Below are positions 35,569-47,462 of a stretch of 64,000 bases of DNA, piece by piece (within the stretch, counting starts at the first letter, position 1; each line of letters opens with the position of its first letter). A program made the position numbers and the translations under genes. Below the pieces are notes generated by a model, which did not search any database, was not told the origin of the DNA, and worked only from the letters and a program-made list of their open reading frames with translations. Origin of the DNA: Penelope pileata (taxonomy: Eukaryota > Chordata > Aves > Galliformes > Cracidae); assembly GCA_013396635.1 (NCBI GenBank), contig WBMW01001309.1:186001-250000 (forward strand), in the 5' to 3' direction.

Positions 35569-36925
35569 GAGGAGAGAGAAAGAGAGAGGAGAGAGAGAAA
35601 GAGAGAGGAGAGAGAGAAAGAGAGAGGAGAGAGAGAAAGAGAGAGGAGAGAGAGAAAGAGAGAGGAGAGAGAGAAAGAGAGAGGAGAGAGAGAAAGAGAG
35701 AGGAGAGAGAGAAAGAGAGAGGAGAGAGAGAAAGAGAGAGGAGAGAGAGAAAGAGAGAGGAGAGAGAGAAAGAGAGAGGAGAGAGAGAAAGAGAGAGGAG
35801 AGAGAGAAAGAGAGAGGAGAGAGAGAAAGAGAGAGGAGAGAGAGAAAGAGAGAGGAGAGAGAGAAAGAGAGAGGAGAGAGAGAAAGAGAGAGGAGAGAGA
35901 GAAAGAGAGAGGAGAGAGAGAAAGAGAGAGGAGAGAGAGAAAGAGAGAGGAGAGAGAGAAAGAGAGAGGAGAGAGAGAAAGAGAGAGGAGAGAGAGAAAG
36001 AGAGAGGAGAGAGAGAAAGAGAGAGGAGAGAGAGAAAGAGAGAGGAGAGAGAGAAAGAGAGAGGAGAGAGAGAAAGAGAGAGGAGAGAGAGAAAGAGAGA
36101 GGAGAGAGAGAAAGAGAGAGGAGAGAGAGAAAGAGAGAGGAGAGAGAGAAAGAGAGAGGAGAGAGAGAAAGAGAGAGGAGAGAGAGAAAGAGAGAGGAGA
36201 GAGAGAAAGAGAGAGGAGAGAGAGAAAGAGAGAGGAGAGAGAGAAAGAGAGAGGAGAGAGAGAAAGAGAGAGGAGAGAGAGAAAGAGAGAGGAGAGAGAG
36301 AAAGAGAGAGGAGAGAGAGAAAGAGAGAGGAGAGAGAGAAAGAGAGAGGAGAGAGAGAAAGAGAGAGGAGAGAGAGAAAGAGAGAGGAGAGAGAGAAAGA
36401 GAGAGGAGAGAGAGAAAGAGAGAGGAGAGAGAGAAAGAGAGAGGAGAGAGAGAAAGAGAGAGGAGAGAGAGAAAGAGAGAGGAGAGAGAGAAAGAGAGAG
36501 GAGAGAGAGAAAGAGAGAGGAGAGAGAGAAAGAGAGAGGAGAGAGAGAAAGAGAGAGGAGAGAGAGAAAGAGAGAGGAGAGAGAGAAAGAGAGAGGAGAG
36601 AGAGAAAGAGAGAGGAGAGAGAGAAAGAGAGAGGAGAGAGAGAAAGAGAGAGGAGAGAGAGAAAGAGAGAGGAGAGAGAGAAAGAGAGAGGAGAGAGAGA
36701 AAGAGAGAGGAGAGAGAGAAAGAGAGAGGAGAGAGAGAAAGAGAGAGGAGAGAGAGAAAGAGAGAGGAGAGAGAGAAAGAGAGAGGAGAGAGAGAAAGAG
36801 AGAGGAGAGAGAGAAAGAGAGAGGAGAGAGAGAAAGAGAGAGGAGAGAGAGAAAGAGAGAGGAGAGAGAGAAAGAGAGAGGAGAGAGAGAAAGAGAGAGG
36901 AGAGAGAGAAAGAGAGAGGAGANGA
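35569..36925 (+). repeat. 19-bp purine minisatellite, about 71 copies
   Basis: The unit GGAGAGAGAGAAAGAGAGA repeats every 19 bp with essentially no variation for about 1.35 kb, then decays into GAAAGG-type purine repeats up to about 36965. One strand is all purine, the other all pyrimidine. Because 19 is not a multiple of 3 and no stop codon arises, all frames stay open and yield false 480-670 codon ORFs of Glu/Arg/Lys or Ser/Leu/Phe repeats on both strands. A single N lies at 36923. Confidence 0.98.
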
Positions 36926-36965
36926 AAGAGGAGAGAGAAAGAAAGGAAAGGAAAGGAAAAAAAGA

Positions 36966-38589
36966 AAAACACCCCCAGAGCCTTTATAACCGCACTGCAA
37001 GCATTAGGAGCAATGCCATGCACCTGGCCAGGGCTTGTTGCAGACAGCTGAAGGCAGCAGAGCCTCCTGCAGCTGCAGCACGGCCCCTTCCCCTGGTGTT
37101 CTGCACAGCACTTGTCCATCAGCACAGCTTTCAACCCATGCTGATTCAAGGGGATCACAGAACTGTGGAAGGGTTGGGTTGGGAGGGATCATCCAGCCCC
37201 AAGCCCTGCTGTGGGCTGGGTGCTGCCCACCAGCTCAGGCTACCAGGGCCCATCCCATGTCTAACCTAGGTCTCCATCTCCTGCTCGGAGCATTCAGTTC
37301 TCCACGGAATATCCCACACCTGGAAAACACTCACCCTGGTCTCCTTCCTGCACCAACTGGAGGGATTTGGGGAACAGCCTGGGAAAGGAGGAATTGGCAA
37401 ATGGCATTGGGTGTTTTAGCAGAAAGAACAACAACAACAACAAAGTGTAGGAAAAGAAAAATGTTGTCCCAGGGAGCCAGCTACATCAGGTCCTCTTGGC
37501 TGCCCCAGGTGAACACTGGGAACCAGCAGCACCTCCTGGCTGCTCAGTGTGGAGGTGCCCTATGCCCTCCCACCTCTCTGCGTTATAAAAATGCCTTTTC
37601 TACCCAAAAAGCATCTTCCGTCTCTGTTAGAGATGGGCCACAGGGAATGGGCAAAGTGGCCCAAAGCCACACCATGAGCACATCGCTGGGGTATTTGCAG
37701 TGCCGTGCCACAGCCAGCAATGCTGCACCCACCCTCTGGGACAGCAGTTTGCTTTTAAGGCCCCAGAAAGGCTTCGGCTCTTGGGAGAGTGCCCCGTGTC
37801 TGTGTGTGCTCTGATGGGGACAAATTTCTCATGGCAGGAAGGAACAGAGCAGCATGCAAATGCTTCTGCAGGGCTCCTGCTGCAGGGCTCAGGCGTGGAA
37901 CGGGTGGGATAACTGCAGGTGGGAGATGGCTGCGTCTGAGCTGGTGGGCGCTGCTCACCTCCCCGGTGAGCGTGGGGTGCCCCCAAAAAGGGTGCTGAAG
38001 AGGATGAGATGGCGACCCCGTGAGTCCAAGAGGAGGGCCAGCTCCTCCTGGTGATTTCTGAGCATTAATAATTGCACGGGGATGGGGGAAAGTGCCCGGT
38101 GAGCGCTGGGGATGGCAGAGACGCGTGCAGGGAGCGGAACAAAGCCATCGGTCGGTCTGCGCGCAGCACGCTCCCAGCGCTGGAACCCGGAGCCTGGCTA
38201 ATCCCCTCCTGCCCCCATCCCCGTGGGATGCAGCCCAGAGGGACCCCCAAAGGGTTGGGCGTGGGTCCCCGCACCCAGCGCGTCCCTTGAGGGGTTCAGT
38301 GCCGCAGCCGTGGGGACGCGCAGCTTCGCTCTCCGAGCATCCGAGTGGCCATAATTCCCCGGAAGGGGATGGTGATGAATCAGCGTCACCCCGGAACGAA
38401 GAAGAGGGGGAGAAATATGAGCGCGCCCTGCCTTCCTCTGCCCTCGCCCTGCGTGCTCGCGCTGCGCGGGGCCCCGGAGGGCGAGCGCGATGCTCCGCAG
38501 CGGCTGAGGGCCAGGGGGAGCCACAGGGGAGCTGCGGGGGGAGCCGGGGAGGGGCTCGGGGACGGGCAGAGCCCAGCGCTGCTGCGCTG
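36966..38589. other. Region upstream of MREG, including its GC-rich promoter
   Basis: Holds an antisense CR1 fragment, a short (AAC)n run (about 37427-37443), and from about 38080 a GC-rich, CpG-bearing stretch leading into MREG exon 1. That stretch is likely the MREG promoter and 5' UTR; no TATA box is evident and the start site is not determined. Confidence 0.5.
37143..37345 (-). repeat. CR1 LINE 3' end, antisense
   Basis: Reads 'cacagaactgtggaagggtt', 'gggagggatcatccagcccc' and 'gtgctgcccaccagctcagg', the reverse complement of a CR1 3' end. Confidence 0.8.
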
Positions 38590-41500
38590 ATGGGGCTGGG
38601 GGCCTGGCTGCGCTCGCTCTGCGGCTGCTGCGGGTGCTGCGGTGGGGAGGCAGCCACCCCCGAGAAGGAGCCGCTGCTCAGGTGAGTGCCCCCATCCCAT
38701 CCCTACTCCAAGTGTCCCCATTCCATCCCTTCCCTACTCGGAGTGCCCCCATTCCGTTCCATCCCATCCGTCCTGTGCCTTCTCCGCTCGCCCTGGAGCG
38801 ATGCTCCGAGTGCGGTCCCGCTTTGCCCACAGCGCTCTCCCACCCTACACTTTGCCCCTTTCCCAGCCGTGATTCCGCTGCTTGGAGCTCCCGAGGCTCC
38901 GGGGGGATTTTCTCCCGGCCTCCAGCTCGCTTTCTGCCCTATTTGGGTCTCACACCCCACGGCACGATGTGTGTCAGACCACTGCTCTCCATTTCCCAAC
39001 AAGTTTTGGAGAGCAAAACCAATATCCGCGATTTCTCCATAGAAACTGCCTGGCTTTTGTCTTCCCACTGCAAGAGCTTGGGGTTTCCATTGGGGGAGCC
39101 AGGGTGAGGATTAACACGGGGGTCCCTCCTGGGCTGCACAATGGGATGGAGATAATGGAGATGCCCACGGAGCGGCATCTCCGGGTCTGCAGCATCCCCC
39201 AACCCCTCCCGCGGCACCGCAGCGTTTCTGGGACGCACGTGGGTGACCTATTTAGTGAGCGGGGACTGAGGCGCCCTGATTTGGTGCTCTTAAAGCAGTT
39301 CCCTAAATAAGAACTCAATAATCCTGAGCATGGGGCTGCCAGCCCAGGAAATTGGCATTAACCTACGGGCAGAGAGGTGCGAGCGCTGCCCTGCACCTTT
39401 CTGTAGCACCGTGCCTCCGTGCAGCGATCCAATTAATGCTGGCTCTAAGCAGGAAAGCTCTGCAAGTGCTGCACATCCCAGAGGCACCTGCTATTGCGCA
39501 AGGGTGGCGGCATCGTTAATCTGATGGCCTAATTGCTGCCTTGTCCCGCAGTGGGAGGCTTTGGGGTTCTACGTTGCAGAGTGGGGATCTTGCAGCAGCA
39601 CAGTGTGTTTTTTAATTGCAGTGTTGTTTGAAATGAGCGATGTAAACAAACGGAGAATTTGGGCTCTGAGTGCCAGCATGTGTTAATCTGGAGGAGAAGT
39701 CTGTCGGTGAGGTGTTGATGCTCACCGCTTCCTGGATAAAGGCCAAATTGCAAGTGGTCCAAGTCCCCTCTGCTCCCATGGAGACAAGTGGGACAACAGG
39801 CTGACTTTCCCATGCTCATTTTTACCCAGATTTCCCCATTTTAAGTGACGCCTGGCAGCTCAGTGCCCACACTTTCCACCGTTTCTCCCTGTTTTTTTTT
39901 TGCTCCTGAGCGCTGCTGGAGCCCCTTCCTTTGGGCAGTGCCTTGCAGGATCCAAGGGAGTGGCTCATGAAGCCATGAAGGTGTGTTAGCGTCATTGCCA
40001 AAAGATCTCAGGGCGAGCAGGGTGGGTCGGTGAGGGGGAGGAAGCAGGAGGATGGTGATGAGCTCACGCTGAGCAATGCCCCGAGGGCTCTGCAGGGTGA
40101 GAACCCCACGGAAACCCTCTTGGCACAAGGGTCTCTGGTGTCCCAGCAGGTTCCCCCTGCTCGCTGCAGAAGCCTGGGGACGTGTTGGAAGGGCTGAGCC
40201 ATGCCATGTGCACCCTCCAACCTACCTCGTTCCTTTGGCTTTAATGAGAGATTGGGAAGATCTTCCCCTCGCTACCTGTCGCTCAGGTTTTTGGTTTGCT
40301 GGAAGTGTAATTAGGCTTCCTGCAGGAATGCTGATGGGAGCTGTTTTTTGGGGTTTATCCACGTGCTGGAACTCCCCTTAGCACCCTGACGTCAGGGACA
40401 ATGTGCCACCGTGTTACCGAGGTTGGATGGATGGATTCCACGTGAAAGGAGTGGAGTTTGGATAGCAAATGGGATAAGCAGGGGTTTGTTCTAACACCAA
40501 GCAAGCAGGAACTGCCAGGGGGTGGCTGCTGGCACCATTGTGTAAGGCCTGAAGTATTTCCCCATTTGTGGTGTTTTTCTGAAATCTTTGTTAGAAACAT
40601 GGAGGCGTGATGGAAGTGCTCTGCTGGAAGTTCTCCCTGCAGAATGAAACAACCCCAGAAAACCCACTCACAACATCCAGCCACAAGCCCAGGGCACAGC
40701 AGAGCTCCTCACCTCGGTGGGAGGAGATGGTGCCCAGGAGGTGATGCTCCATTTGCTGCCCATCGAGCAGACAAACCCGGGCTTTCCCTGAGCTGCGGGT
40801 GTACCCATCCAGGTGTCCCCATCTGCATGTTCCCGTCTAGGTGCTCCCATCTGGTGCATCTCCTGCCTGAGCTGGATCAGGATCAGGGTGCCCAGGAGAG
40901 GTCCCGTTGAGTTTTGAGCATCCATGGTTGGAGACCCCACAACCTCTCTGGGCAACCCGTGGCAGCGTTCAGCCACCCTTGCTGTAGAACAGTCGTTCCT
41001 TAGATTCCAACAGAATCTCCTGCATTTCAGTTCTCATCCCGTCATGGGGCAGCACTGAGAAGGCGCTGGCTCCATCCCCTCCCATCCCAAATGGATGGGG
41101 TTGGCTATTTGGGATTTGGTCTAGATGGCCTCTAAAGGTCCCTTCCAACTCAAATGATTCCATGATTCTGTAGAGGGGAGATTTAGGTTGGATATAAGGT
41201 AAAAGTTTCTTACGATAAGGGTGGTGAAGCACTGGAACACGTTGCCCAGAGAGGTGGTGGATGCCCATCCCTGGAGATTTGCAGGGTCAGGCTGGGGGGC
41301 TCTGAGCACCCTGATGGAGCTGTGGGTGTCCCTGCTCATTGCTCGTTCCCTCTCTGCAGCAACAACAACCCGTACGCATCCTTCGGGGCCACGCTGGCAC
41401 GGGATGAGGAGCAGAACCTGTGGAGCACTCCGCACGACGTGACCCACACGGAGGCGGACGATGACCGGGTGCTGTACAACATGATCGTGGGCAGGAGCCA

Positions 41501-44500
41501 GCTGGACAAGGACTCTGAGGTGAGGACTCAGGGATGGCCATCTCTGGTACCCAGCACGGGGTTTTGTCTGCTGTTTCCACGTTTTGGGGTTTCTGTGGTG
41601 GGGATGCCCACGGCAAGGCGTTGCGTTAAGCACTTCTCTGATGGGTGCGTGGCAATTATCAAGGAACTGGCACAGCACAGGGGAGGAAAGTCATCCCCGT
41701 TACATAAATGGTGTTTTGCAGCCCGATTTCTTTCACTAAAGCATTCTGTGCAAAGGAGATTTCAGTGGCCTGATTAGGACCACACTGTAGCAAATGCAGA
41801 CCCATTTCCCACTAACTGGTTGTTTTTCAGCTCCAAAATGTTTCCAGAAGAGGCTGGAGGCTTCCCATTTGATTTCAGCATGATCCCACTTCATTCATGT
41901 TCAGCCTTGTCGCTATGTTACAGCTGGGGAAACTGAGGCGAGCTGAGTGCATCGCTTTGGGGTGCTCCTGGCTCTCCTGCATTCCACCAGGCCCCGTTAT
42001 TTGTGCAAACAGAAGAGCACACAAGCTCCTGCAGCCTCCAGCTGTGCCCTTTCTGGGTGGCAGCAGGAGGAATTTGGCCAGGACAGCCAACATTCCTGCG
42101 TCCGGCCCCAGATCTCTGTGTCCTCCAGCGAGCAGTGGGAAACTAGGCCAGCGCTGCTCCTAATGAGGGAGGGAGAAAAGTCTAATTGAAAAGCAGCGCC
42201 GGGCTGCCAAAGCCATAATCTGCTTTGGGAGCTGCTGCTGGCAGGCTGGCCCTGGGCACGGGCAGATGCTGCAGGGCAGGGGCAGCAGCAAACGTTATGA
42301 AGCCAGAGCTCCTTTTTCATAAACCTTGCTTAAAATGGGACCAACAGGAGAACTGCCCCCCTGTATTTCGGTGCAATGACCGCATTCTTCCCCGCCTTCA
42401 CCATGGGCACCATCAAACCAGTGTCACATTTTCCTTCACCTCACCCATTTCTGCTTTCTTTTCTATTTTCTTCTTGAAAAATCATTGTGCAGGGATGGTG
42501 TGATGGGTTGAAATCCCCACCCCAACTCACGCTCAGCATGAGCCTTGCCGGCAGCGAGGCGGTGGTGCAAACCCGTGGGCATCACTGAATCAATGGAAAG
42601 AACACATTTTCCTCCTTTGTGCTGCTGTAACCCAAGCAGGCCCACAGGGTTTGTTTGGTGGAAGCAAACTGGTGACTTCACACAGTGCCCAGGGGTACTC
42701 ACCCTGCAACGTTTGCCCATAAAAGCACTTTTTAACGAGTCCAAACCTGCTCGAGGTGGGCGCTGTGCCGCCCAGGGTGCACCCATGTCACACACACTTG
42801 CTCATTCTGCTTGGTGCTGTTTGTTGGGAGCGATGGCCGATGGGGACACGGGATGTGGCAGAGCCAGCTGGAACGCCACATCATCACAAAAGCCACCGTG
42901 CAAGAGGTGGTGGAATTCATGGGAGCCTCTTAAATCCATGGGCATCCAGTCCAAGCCAGCTGCTGCTGGTCCTCCAGGGGTGAGGGATGCAGAGATGCAG
43001 GCGATGGGCTTCCCCAGTGCAGAGCTCTGTGCGCTGAGAGCAGGGCATGGGGCACGGAGAGCTGCTGATGTGCAGAGGATGGGCTATGGGGCTGCCATCC
43101 TGGGGGAGCAGTCACCAACCCACATTTCCTTCTGCTCGAGGGATGTGAGCAGTGCTGGAGGTGCTTTCAGGAGGAAAGCGAGGGCAAAGGGAGAACCAGA
43201 AAAGCCATAGCTGAGGGGTTGGCCTGAGGGGCTGCGATGCTAACGCAGCCCTTGGAGATCAAAGCTGCCCCAAAGCTCCTCAAGGCTTGGGTCAATGTTT
43301 CAAAGGTGGAAATGTTTATTTTCCTGCAGGATGGCTCCTGCCCCGCAGCATCGTCAAACCTGTTGTGGTGTGAAATGAAACCCCAAATCCCGAGGTGAAA
43401 TGAGGACCTCTAGGAAAATAGGGCGTTATTTAAGATTCATCTCCATGAATCCCACCACAAGACCGTGCTGGGTGGTCTTCTCTGACCTCCCCTTGCAGTG
43501 CCCCCTCATAACCTTTGCTGGGGACCACACTGGAGCCTCTTCCCTGCCACCCTTTAGCAGCTGTGCCCTCCAGCCCAGAGACGCTCGCCCTCTGGAAGAA
43601 GGGGGAAATTTGCCCCTTTGTAGCAGTGTCACATCCCTTGGTCCTTTACAAGCAGCAGGGAGGGCTGAGGGAGCACGGGGCTTGGCTCAGAGCCCTGCTC
43701 CCTGCCCTGGGGTGCAGAGCATCCTCATCTCGTGATCCCTGGTGACTCACTGACACTTCCCCAAAGTCACACAACAGGAGACAGGCGATGTGCTGCTCCC
43801 GCACTGCTTGTCCACCCCTGCAAGGCACCATCTGCTGCTCCAGAGCTGCTCCTTCACACGCTCCCTCATTCTCCCTGGACAGTGCGGTGTTAGAGCTCCT
43901 CTGGACCAGATTCACCCCCTCCATGGGGCAGCTCAGTAAGCAGGTTGTGACAGAGAGCCGTAACCTACATTCCCTCAAAACAGAAATAGATGGGACATCA
44001 CACTGCTCTTAATCCGGAGGGCAGCAGGAGCAGCTCCCCGCGTGCTGGCCGCTCGGATTAGCAACTTTCGAGGAGGGCAGGGCTGGGCTCTCCCCCACCC
44101 AGCACAAAGTCTCCTGCTCCTGCCTCCTCCCTTTCCATAGCCAAGGGCTGAAATCGCCTTGGTCTTCCTTTAGCTGGCAGTCCTAGCCTGCCTGCATGGT
44201 ATCCATCCCCACCACGAACCCAGGGAGGAGGATCCCAGGGGGATGGCACAGCTGAGCACTGTTACTGTTCCCAAGTGCTTTTTGAGGATGTGCCTACTCC
44301 AGCTGGATGCCAGACAGGGCACTCTCAGTCTGGAGGAGACCCTGTGTGCGTGGCCCTCATACAGCATCAGCTTTTGGTTTTCTATAGGCAATCATCAGCT
44401 CTTAGAAAAGGTGCTGTGCCATACCAAGGCTATGCAAACAAGGTGTTGCAATTGTCTATGGAATGTAATTATGAATATCTAGTCATGCTTTCTCAAGCTG

Positions 44501-46760
44501 TAAGGGTCAAATAAGGTGTTCTCATGGGTTTTGGTACTAGCTGGGGTGTTGGGGTCTGGGGAAAAGGGCTGTGGACCGAAGGAGCAGGGCAGAGATTGCC
44601 ATGTACGTTTGGAGCTTTGTGTTCTCCAGCCTATGATTTCCTGTTTAGAGCAGGTTTGTGTCTTCCCTGTCCCATCAAGGAGACCGCTTTGGCCAACAGC
44701 AGCACCAAAGCTGAATTCTGTAATCCTACTGCAAGCAACTGGAAGCCTGGTTAGTGTATGCTAAGAAGATACAGAGGTGCTGTGCCAAATGTCAAGCCAG
44801 AATATTTTATGTTGCTCAGCACAACTTCTTCCAGGCAACGGAGGCCTGGCCGTGACCTCACAGTGATCCCTCAGTACCAACATCATTGCTTTAGCTCTGG
44901 CTCCATTTCTAGGTGCTGAAATTACTGGAATAGCAGCAGAGACTTCCCCATGTGCAAATAACTGTTATCCCTTTGCTTTGCAGGAGTGGCAAAAGCTCAA
45001 CTACGATATTTACACCTTACGGCAAACGCGGAAAGAAGTGAGAAGCAGGTGGAAGCACATTTTGGAGGATTTAGGTAAGCTGAAGGACAAATGATGTCTT
45101 TTCTGTGGCACTGAATGAGGGGTCCCACGATAGAAAGCCCAGGAACCACAACTGGTGAGGGTCCAGGAGAACCCTTCAAGCTAACAACAGCTCAGGTACG
45201 CAGTCACCCATCTCAGGTTTCTTTCTGCAGGAATACCTGGGAGCTCACCCTGTGTTTTTATCAACAAACAAGGAGAAACGAACATTCCTCCCAGCTGTGA
45301 ACACAGACACTAGTTTTCCACCCTAGCTCATACCAGCCCACTCTGTTTGTTCTGAAGTGCATTTGAAATGTTCTTTCACCAAGTGAAATTGCTCAACAGC
45401 AGCCCTCCTACTCCAGGTGGCTGGTGGCTAAGGAGAGCAGGGCTCACTGGGCTTGGGGCTGCTCCAGGGCGTTGTCACTAGGAGTGAAAGAGGTGGGGAT
45501 CTCAGCCACTCCTGCCCTACCTGCTGTTCTGGCACCTGGATGGGAGGAACGCTGGGAATTTGTAACCAGGTATCAGCGTTCGTCTTTGCCAAGGTGCTGG
45601 CGCAGCCTGTGCAGACCAAACATGGGAGCGATCACTTGGCATCCTTACATCTGCCTCTCCCAAACATCCACATCCTCACGTCTGCAGTGGCTCCAGGGCT
45701 GCTTTGCAGAGGGTGAGGAAGCTCAAGGCCAGGGATCGTTTGGCCTTCACAAAGCTAGATGCGAGAGCAGAAGTGAAACCTGCTATCTTGTAACCTACAC
45801 CAATGTCTTAACCACAAGACCACCACTCTTCTCAGCTAAGATGCTTCACCACCAGCTCCCTGGAGATGAGCGCAGGGTCAGTGGTGGCAATTACACTTAA
45901 AAATCTCCTGCTGACCTCCCCAGTTCATTCTCCTCCCCCTTTTCCTTCCCCGGGCACCCTTGCTATAAGAGGTGTTGACTGCTATAGGAACAAACACACA
46001 TGCTTTCATTTCTGCAAAGGGTTTTTTATCACTTTGACCTAAGACTTGCCAGCAACATCCAGCTGTCATCACAAGAGCATGGATGCTCAGGGACACCCAC
46101 TGCTCTTCATGCTTTTGGCTCCTTTCTCTAACACATCTCCTCCCCAGGTTTCCAGAAGGAAGCAGACTCCCTCTTGTCAGTGACCAAACTCAGCATCGTC
46201 AGCGACTCTCAGAACATGGGCAAAGCCCGGGACATCCTGCTAAAGCTCTCTGAAGAGACAAACATCTTCCCGACCAGCTGGGAGCTCTCTGAGCGTTACC
46301 TCTTTGTGGTGGTGAGTAGCTCCGAGCATGCCCCCCTCCTCCTTGCCCTGGCTCTTCAGGTGAGCTCAGGCCCAGGGAGCAGGGAGGTGACCTGCACCAG
46401 AGGATGCTCAAGGATGTGGTGGCATCTGGGGCATCCCCATCAGACATTGCACTCGAAGATGTCCGAGTTGTAGTGCCATCGGTTTGTCCCGAAAGGTCCT
46501 ATGCAATCGGGTGCTCTTGCAGCCTGTTAATGAAATGAGAGAAGATTAGACCTAATGCCTGGTTTACCCTGGGAGGGAAGACCCCTACCCAAATCCTGAA
46601 AGCAGCCTGCAGTGATTGGACGATCCAATTGCTTTGGCAGGACCGGCTGATAGCTCTGGACGCCGCGGATGAGTTCTTCAAGCTGGCCAGCGTGGTGTAC
46701 CCAAAAAGAGGCAGCGTGGAAAGAGTGGATGGGAAGCGCGTCCCCGCCACGATGCTCTGA
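38590..46760 (+). CDS. MREG: Melanoregulin, complete
   Basis: Five exons join in frame: 38590-38681, 41360-41519, 44984-45074, 46148-46311 and 46641-46760 (TGA), giving 208 aa. MGLGAWLRSL followed by five cysteines at 11, 13, 14, 16 and 17 is the palmitoylated membrane-anchoring head. KEPLLS is followed by NNNPYASFGATLARDEEQNL, LWSTPHDVTHTEADDDR, EWQKLNYDIYTLRQ, GFQKEADSLLSVTKLS and FPTSWELSERYLFVV, then DRLIALDAADEFFKLA, all diagnostic of MREG. The protein sits on melanosomes and lysosome-related organelles and aids their dynein-linked transport, membrane fusion and pigment transfer. The family is usually about 214 aa, so this is near full length, but the last 20 or so residues (after VYPKRG) differ from the human tail as I recall it. 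A GC-rich region lies just upstream, and CR1 fragments end 15-20 bp before exon 2. Confidence 0.96.
40914..41060 (-). repeat. CR1 LINE fragment, antisense
   Basis: Contains 'catggttggagaccccacaa' and 'cctctctgggcaacccgtgg', which read as CR1 3' sequence on the minus strand. Confidence 0.8.
41105..41168 (+). repeat. CR1 LINE 3' terminus
   Basis: 'tctagatggcctctaaaggt', 'cccttccaactcaaatgatt' and 'ccatgattct' mark a complete sense CR1 end. Confidence 0.85.
41169..41345 (+). repeat. CR1 LINE fragment, sense, ending next to MREG exon 2
   Basis: Starts 'agaggggagatttaggttgg', has the 'gttgcccagagaggtggtgg' block, and stops about 15 bp before MREG exon 2, so it has no terminal ATTCTATGA part. It directly follows the previous CR1 end in the same orientation. 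Confidence 0.85.
41520..44983 (+). other. MREG: MREG intron 2
   Basis: 3.5 kb bounded by GTGAGG and a CAG acceptor. It has ORFs up to about 220 codons (42545-43210) without family resemblance or splice-bounded structure. No repeat recognised. Confidence 0.7.
45075..46147 (+). other. MREG: MREG intron 3
   Basis: About 1.1 kb between GTAAGC and a pyrimidine-rich CCCCAG acceptor. No gene seen inside. Confidence 0.7.
46312..46640 (+). other. MREG: MREG intron 4
   Basis: 329 bp between GTGAGT and GGCAG. Nothing else seen. Confidence 0.7.
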
Positions 46761-47462
46761 GGAGTGTGGGGACAGCAGGTTTTCTTCCTTTGGGACCAGG
46801 CTCCTGTGCCAAGGGGCTGTAGCACGAGTAGTGCTGTTCCTTGTTTCCCTGCCCAGTGGGGGCTGGCAGTGCCCCATGGGGAGGGCACGAGAAGGGGCTG
46901 GTGGCCACCAGCCCCAGAGGGCTCCCAGCAGACAGGAGCAAGAACTGCCGTAGTGTAGCCCTGGTGGGAGGCCACCAGCTGTGTAGGGTGTGCAATAGGC
47001 ACAGGGGAACTGCTGCAAACAATGAGGTGTCCCTAATGACAGCACTGCGGGGACATTCACACTGCCACCTTCCATGGGACCAGCACCTCCCTGAGCCCTC
47101 CCAGCCAGGAAGGAGAAATACCTCACCTTGCTCACCTGCAACTTCACGACATTTCCCTGTGCACTGGTCCCCTTCCTTGTCGCCAGCAGGATGGCCCAGC
47201 AGGTCCAGCAGATGGGCAGGATCCATGTGTGGTCAGGACAGGACTCACACCAGCAGCGTGGCTCGGTTGGGTGCCGGGTCCCCAGCGATGGGCGTCCAGA
47301 GGAGCTTGTGTTGAAGGATGCTCAGCCCAACGCTGTGAATAAAACTGGACATTAGGAAGGCTCCATGGTTGGACCTGCTGAGAAATTTCCTCCTGTAATG
47401 CCCTCAGATTGGTCACACCATCTTCATTCATTTCTGAAAATTTGAGTCTTAACTGCAATAAA
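46761..47462 (+). terminator. MREG: MREG 3' UTR with candidate poly-A signals
   Basis: AATAAA occurs at 47338-47343 and again at 47457-47462; the second is followed by a GT-rich stretch ('gttggtggtccatgt') suited to cleavage. A third AATAAA lies at 47822-47827. Which one is used cannot be told from sequence. Confidence 0.55.

Larger units (their letters stand above)
38682..41359 (+). other. MREG: MREG intron 1
   Basis: Begins with a CpG-rich donor flank containing a degenerate 'ccccattccatcccttccct' repeat (about 38686-38775) and ends with a cluster of CR1 fragments. No other exon or gene seen. Confidence 0.7.

Noticed and set aside
35266..37269. ORFs of up to 667 codons on both strands, rich in Glu/Arg or Ser/Leu
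   Set aside because: They are produced by the stop-free 19-bp repeat, which stays open in every frame; there is no unique domain or splice structure.
37755..38657. 300-codon minus-strand ORF antisense to MREG exon 1
   Set aside because: Pro/Ser/Arg-rich shadow of the GC-rich MREG promoter and exon; no start context, domain or splice sites support it.
42545..43210. 221-codon plus-strand ORF in MREG intron 2
   Set aside because: Lies wholly within an intron of a well-supported gene, shows no family resemblance, and overlaps other chance ORFs in GC-rich DNA.
46527..47226. Long minus-strand ORFs antisense to the MREG last exon and 3' UTR
   Set aside because: They mirror the real exon on the plus strand and have no family match.
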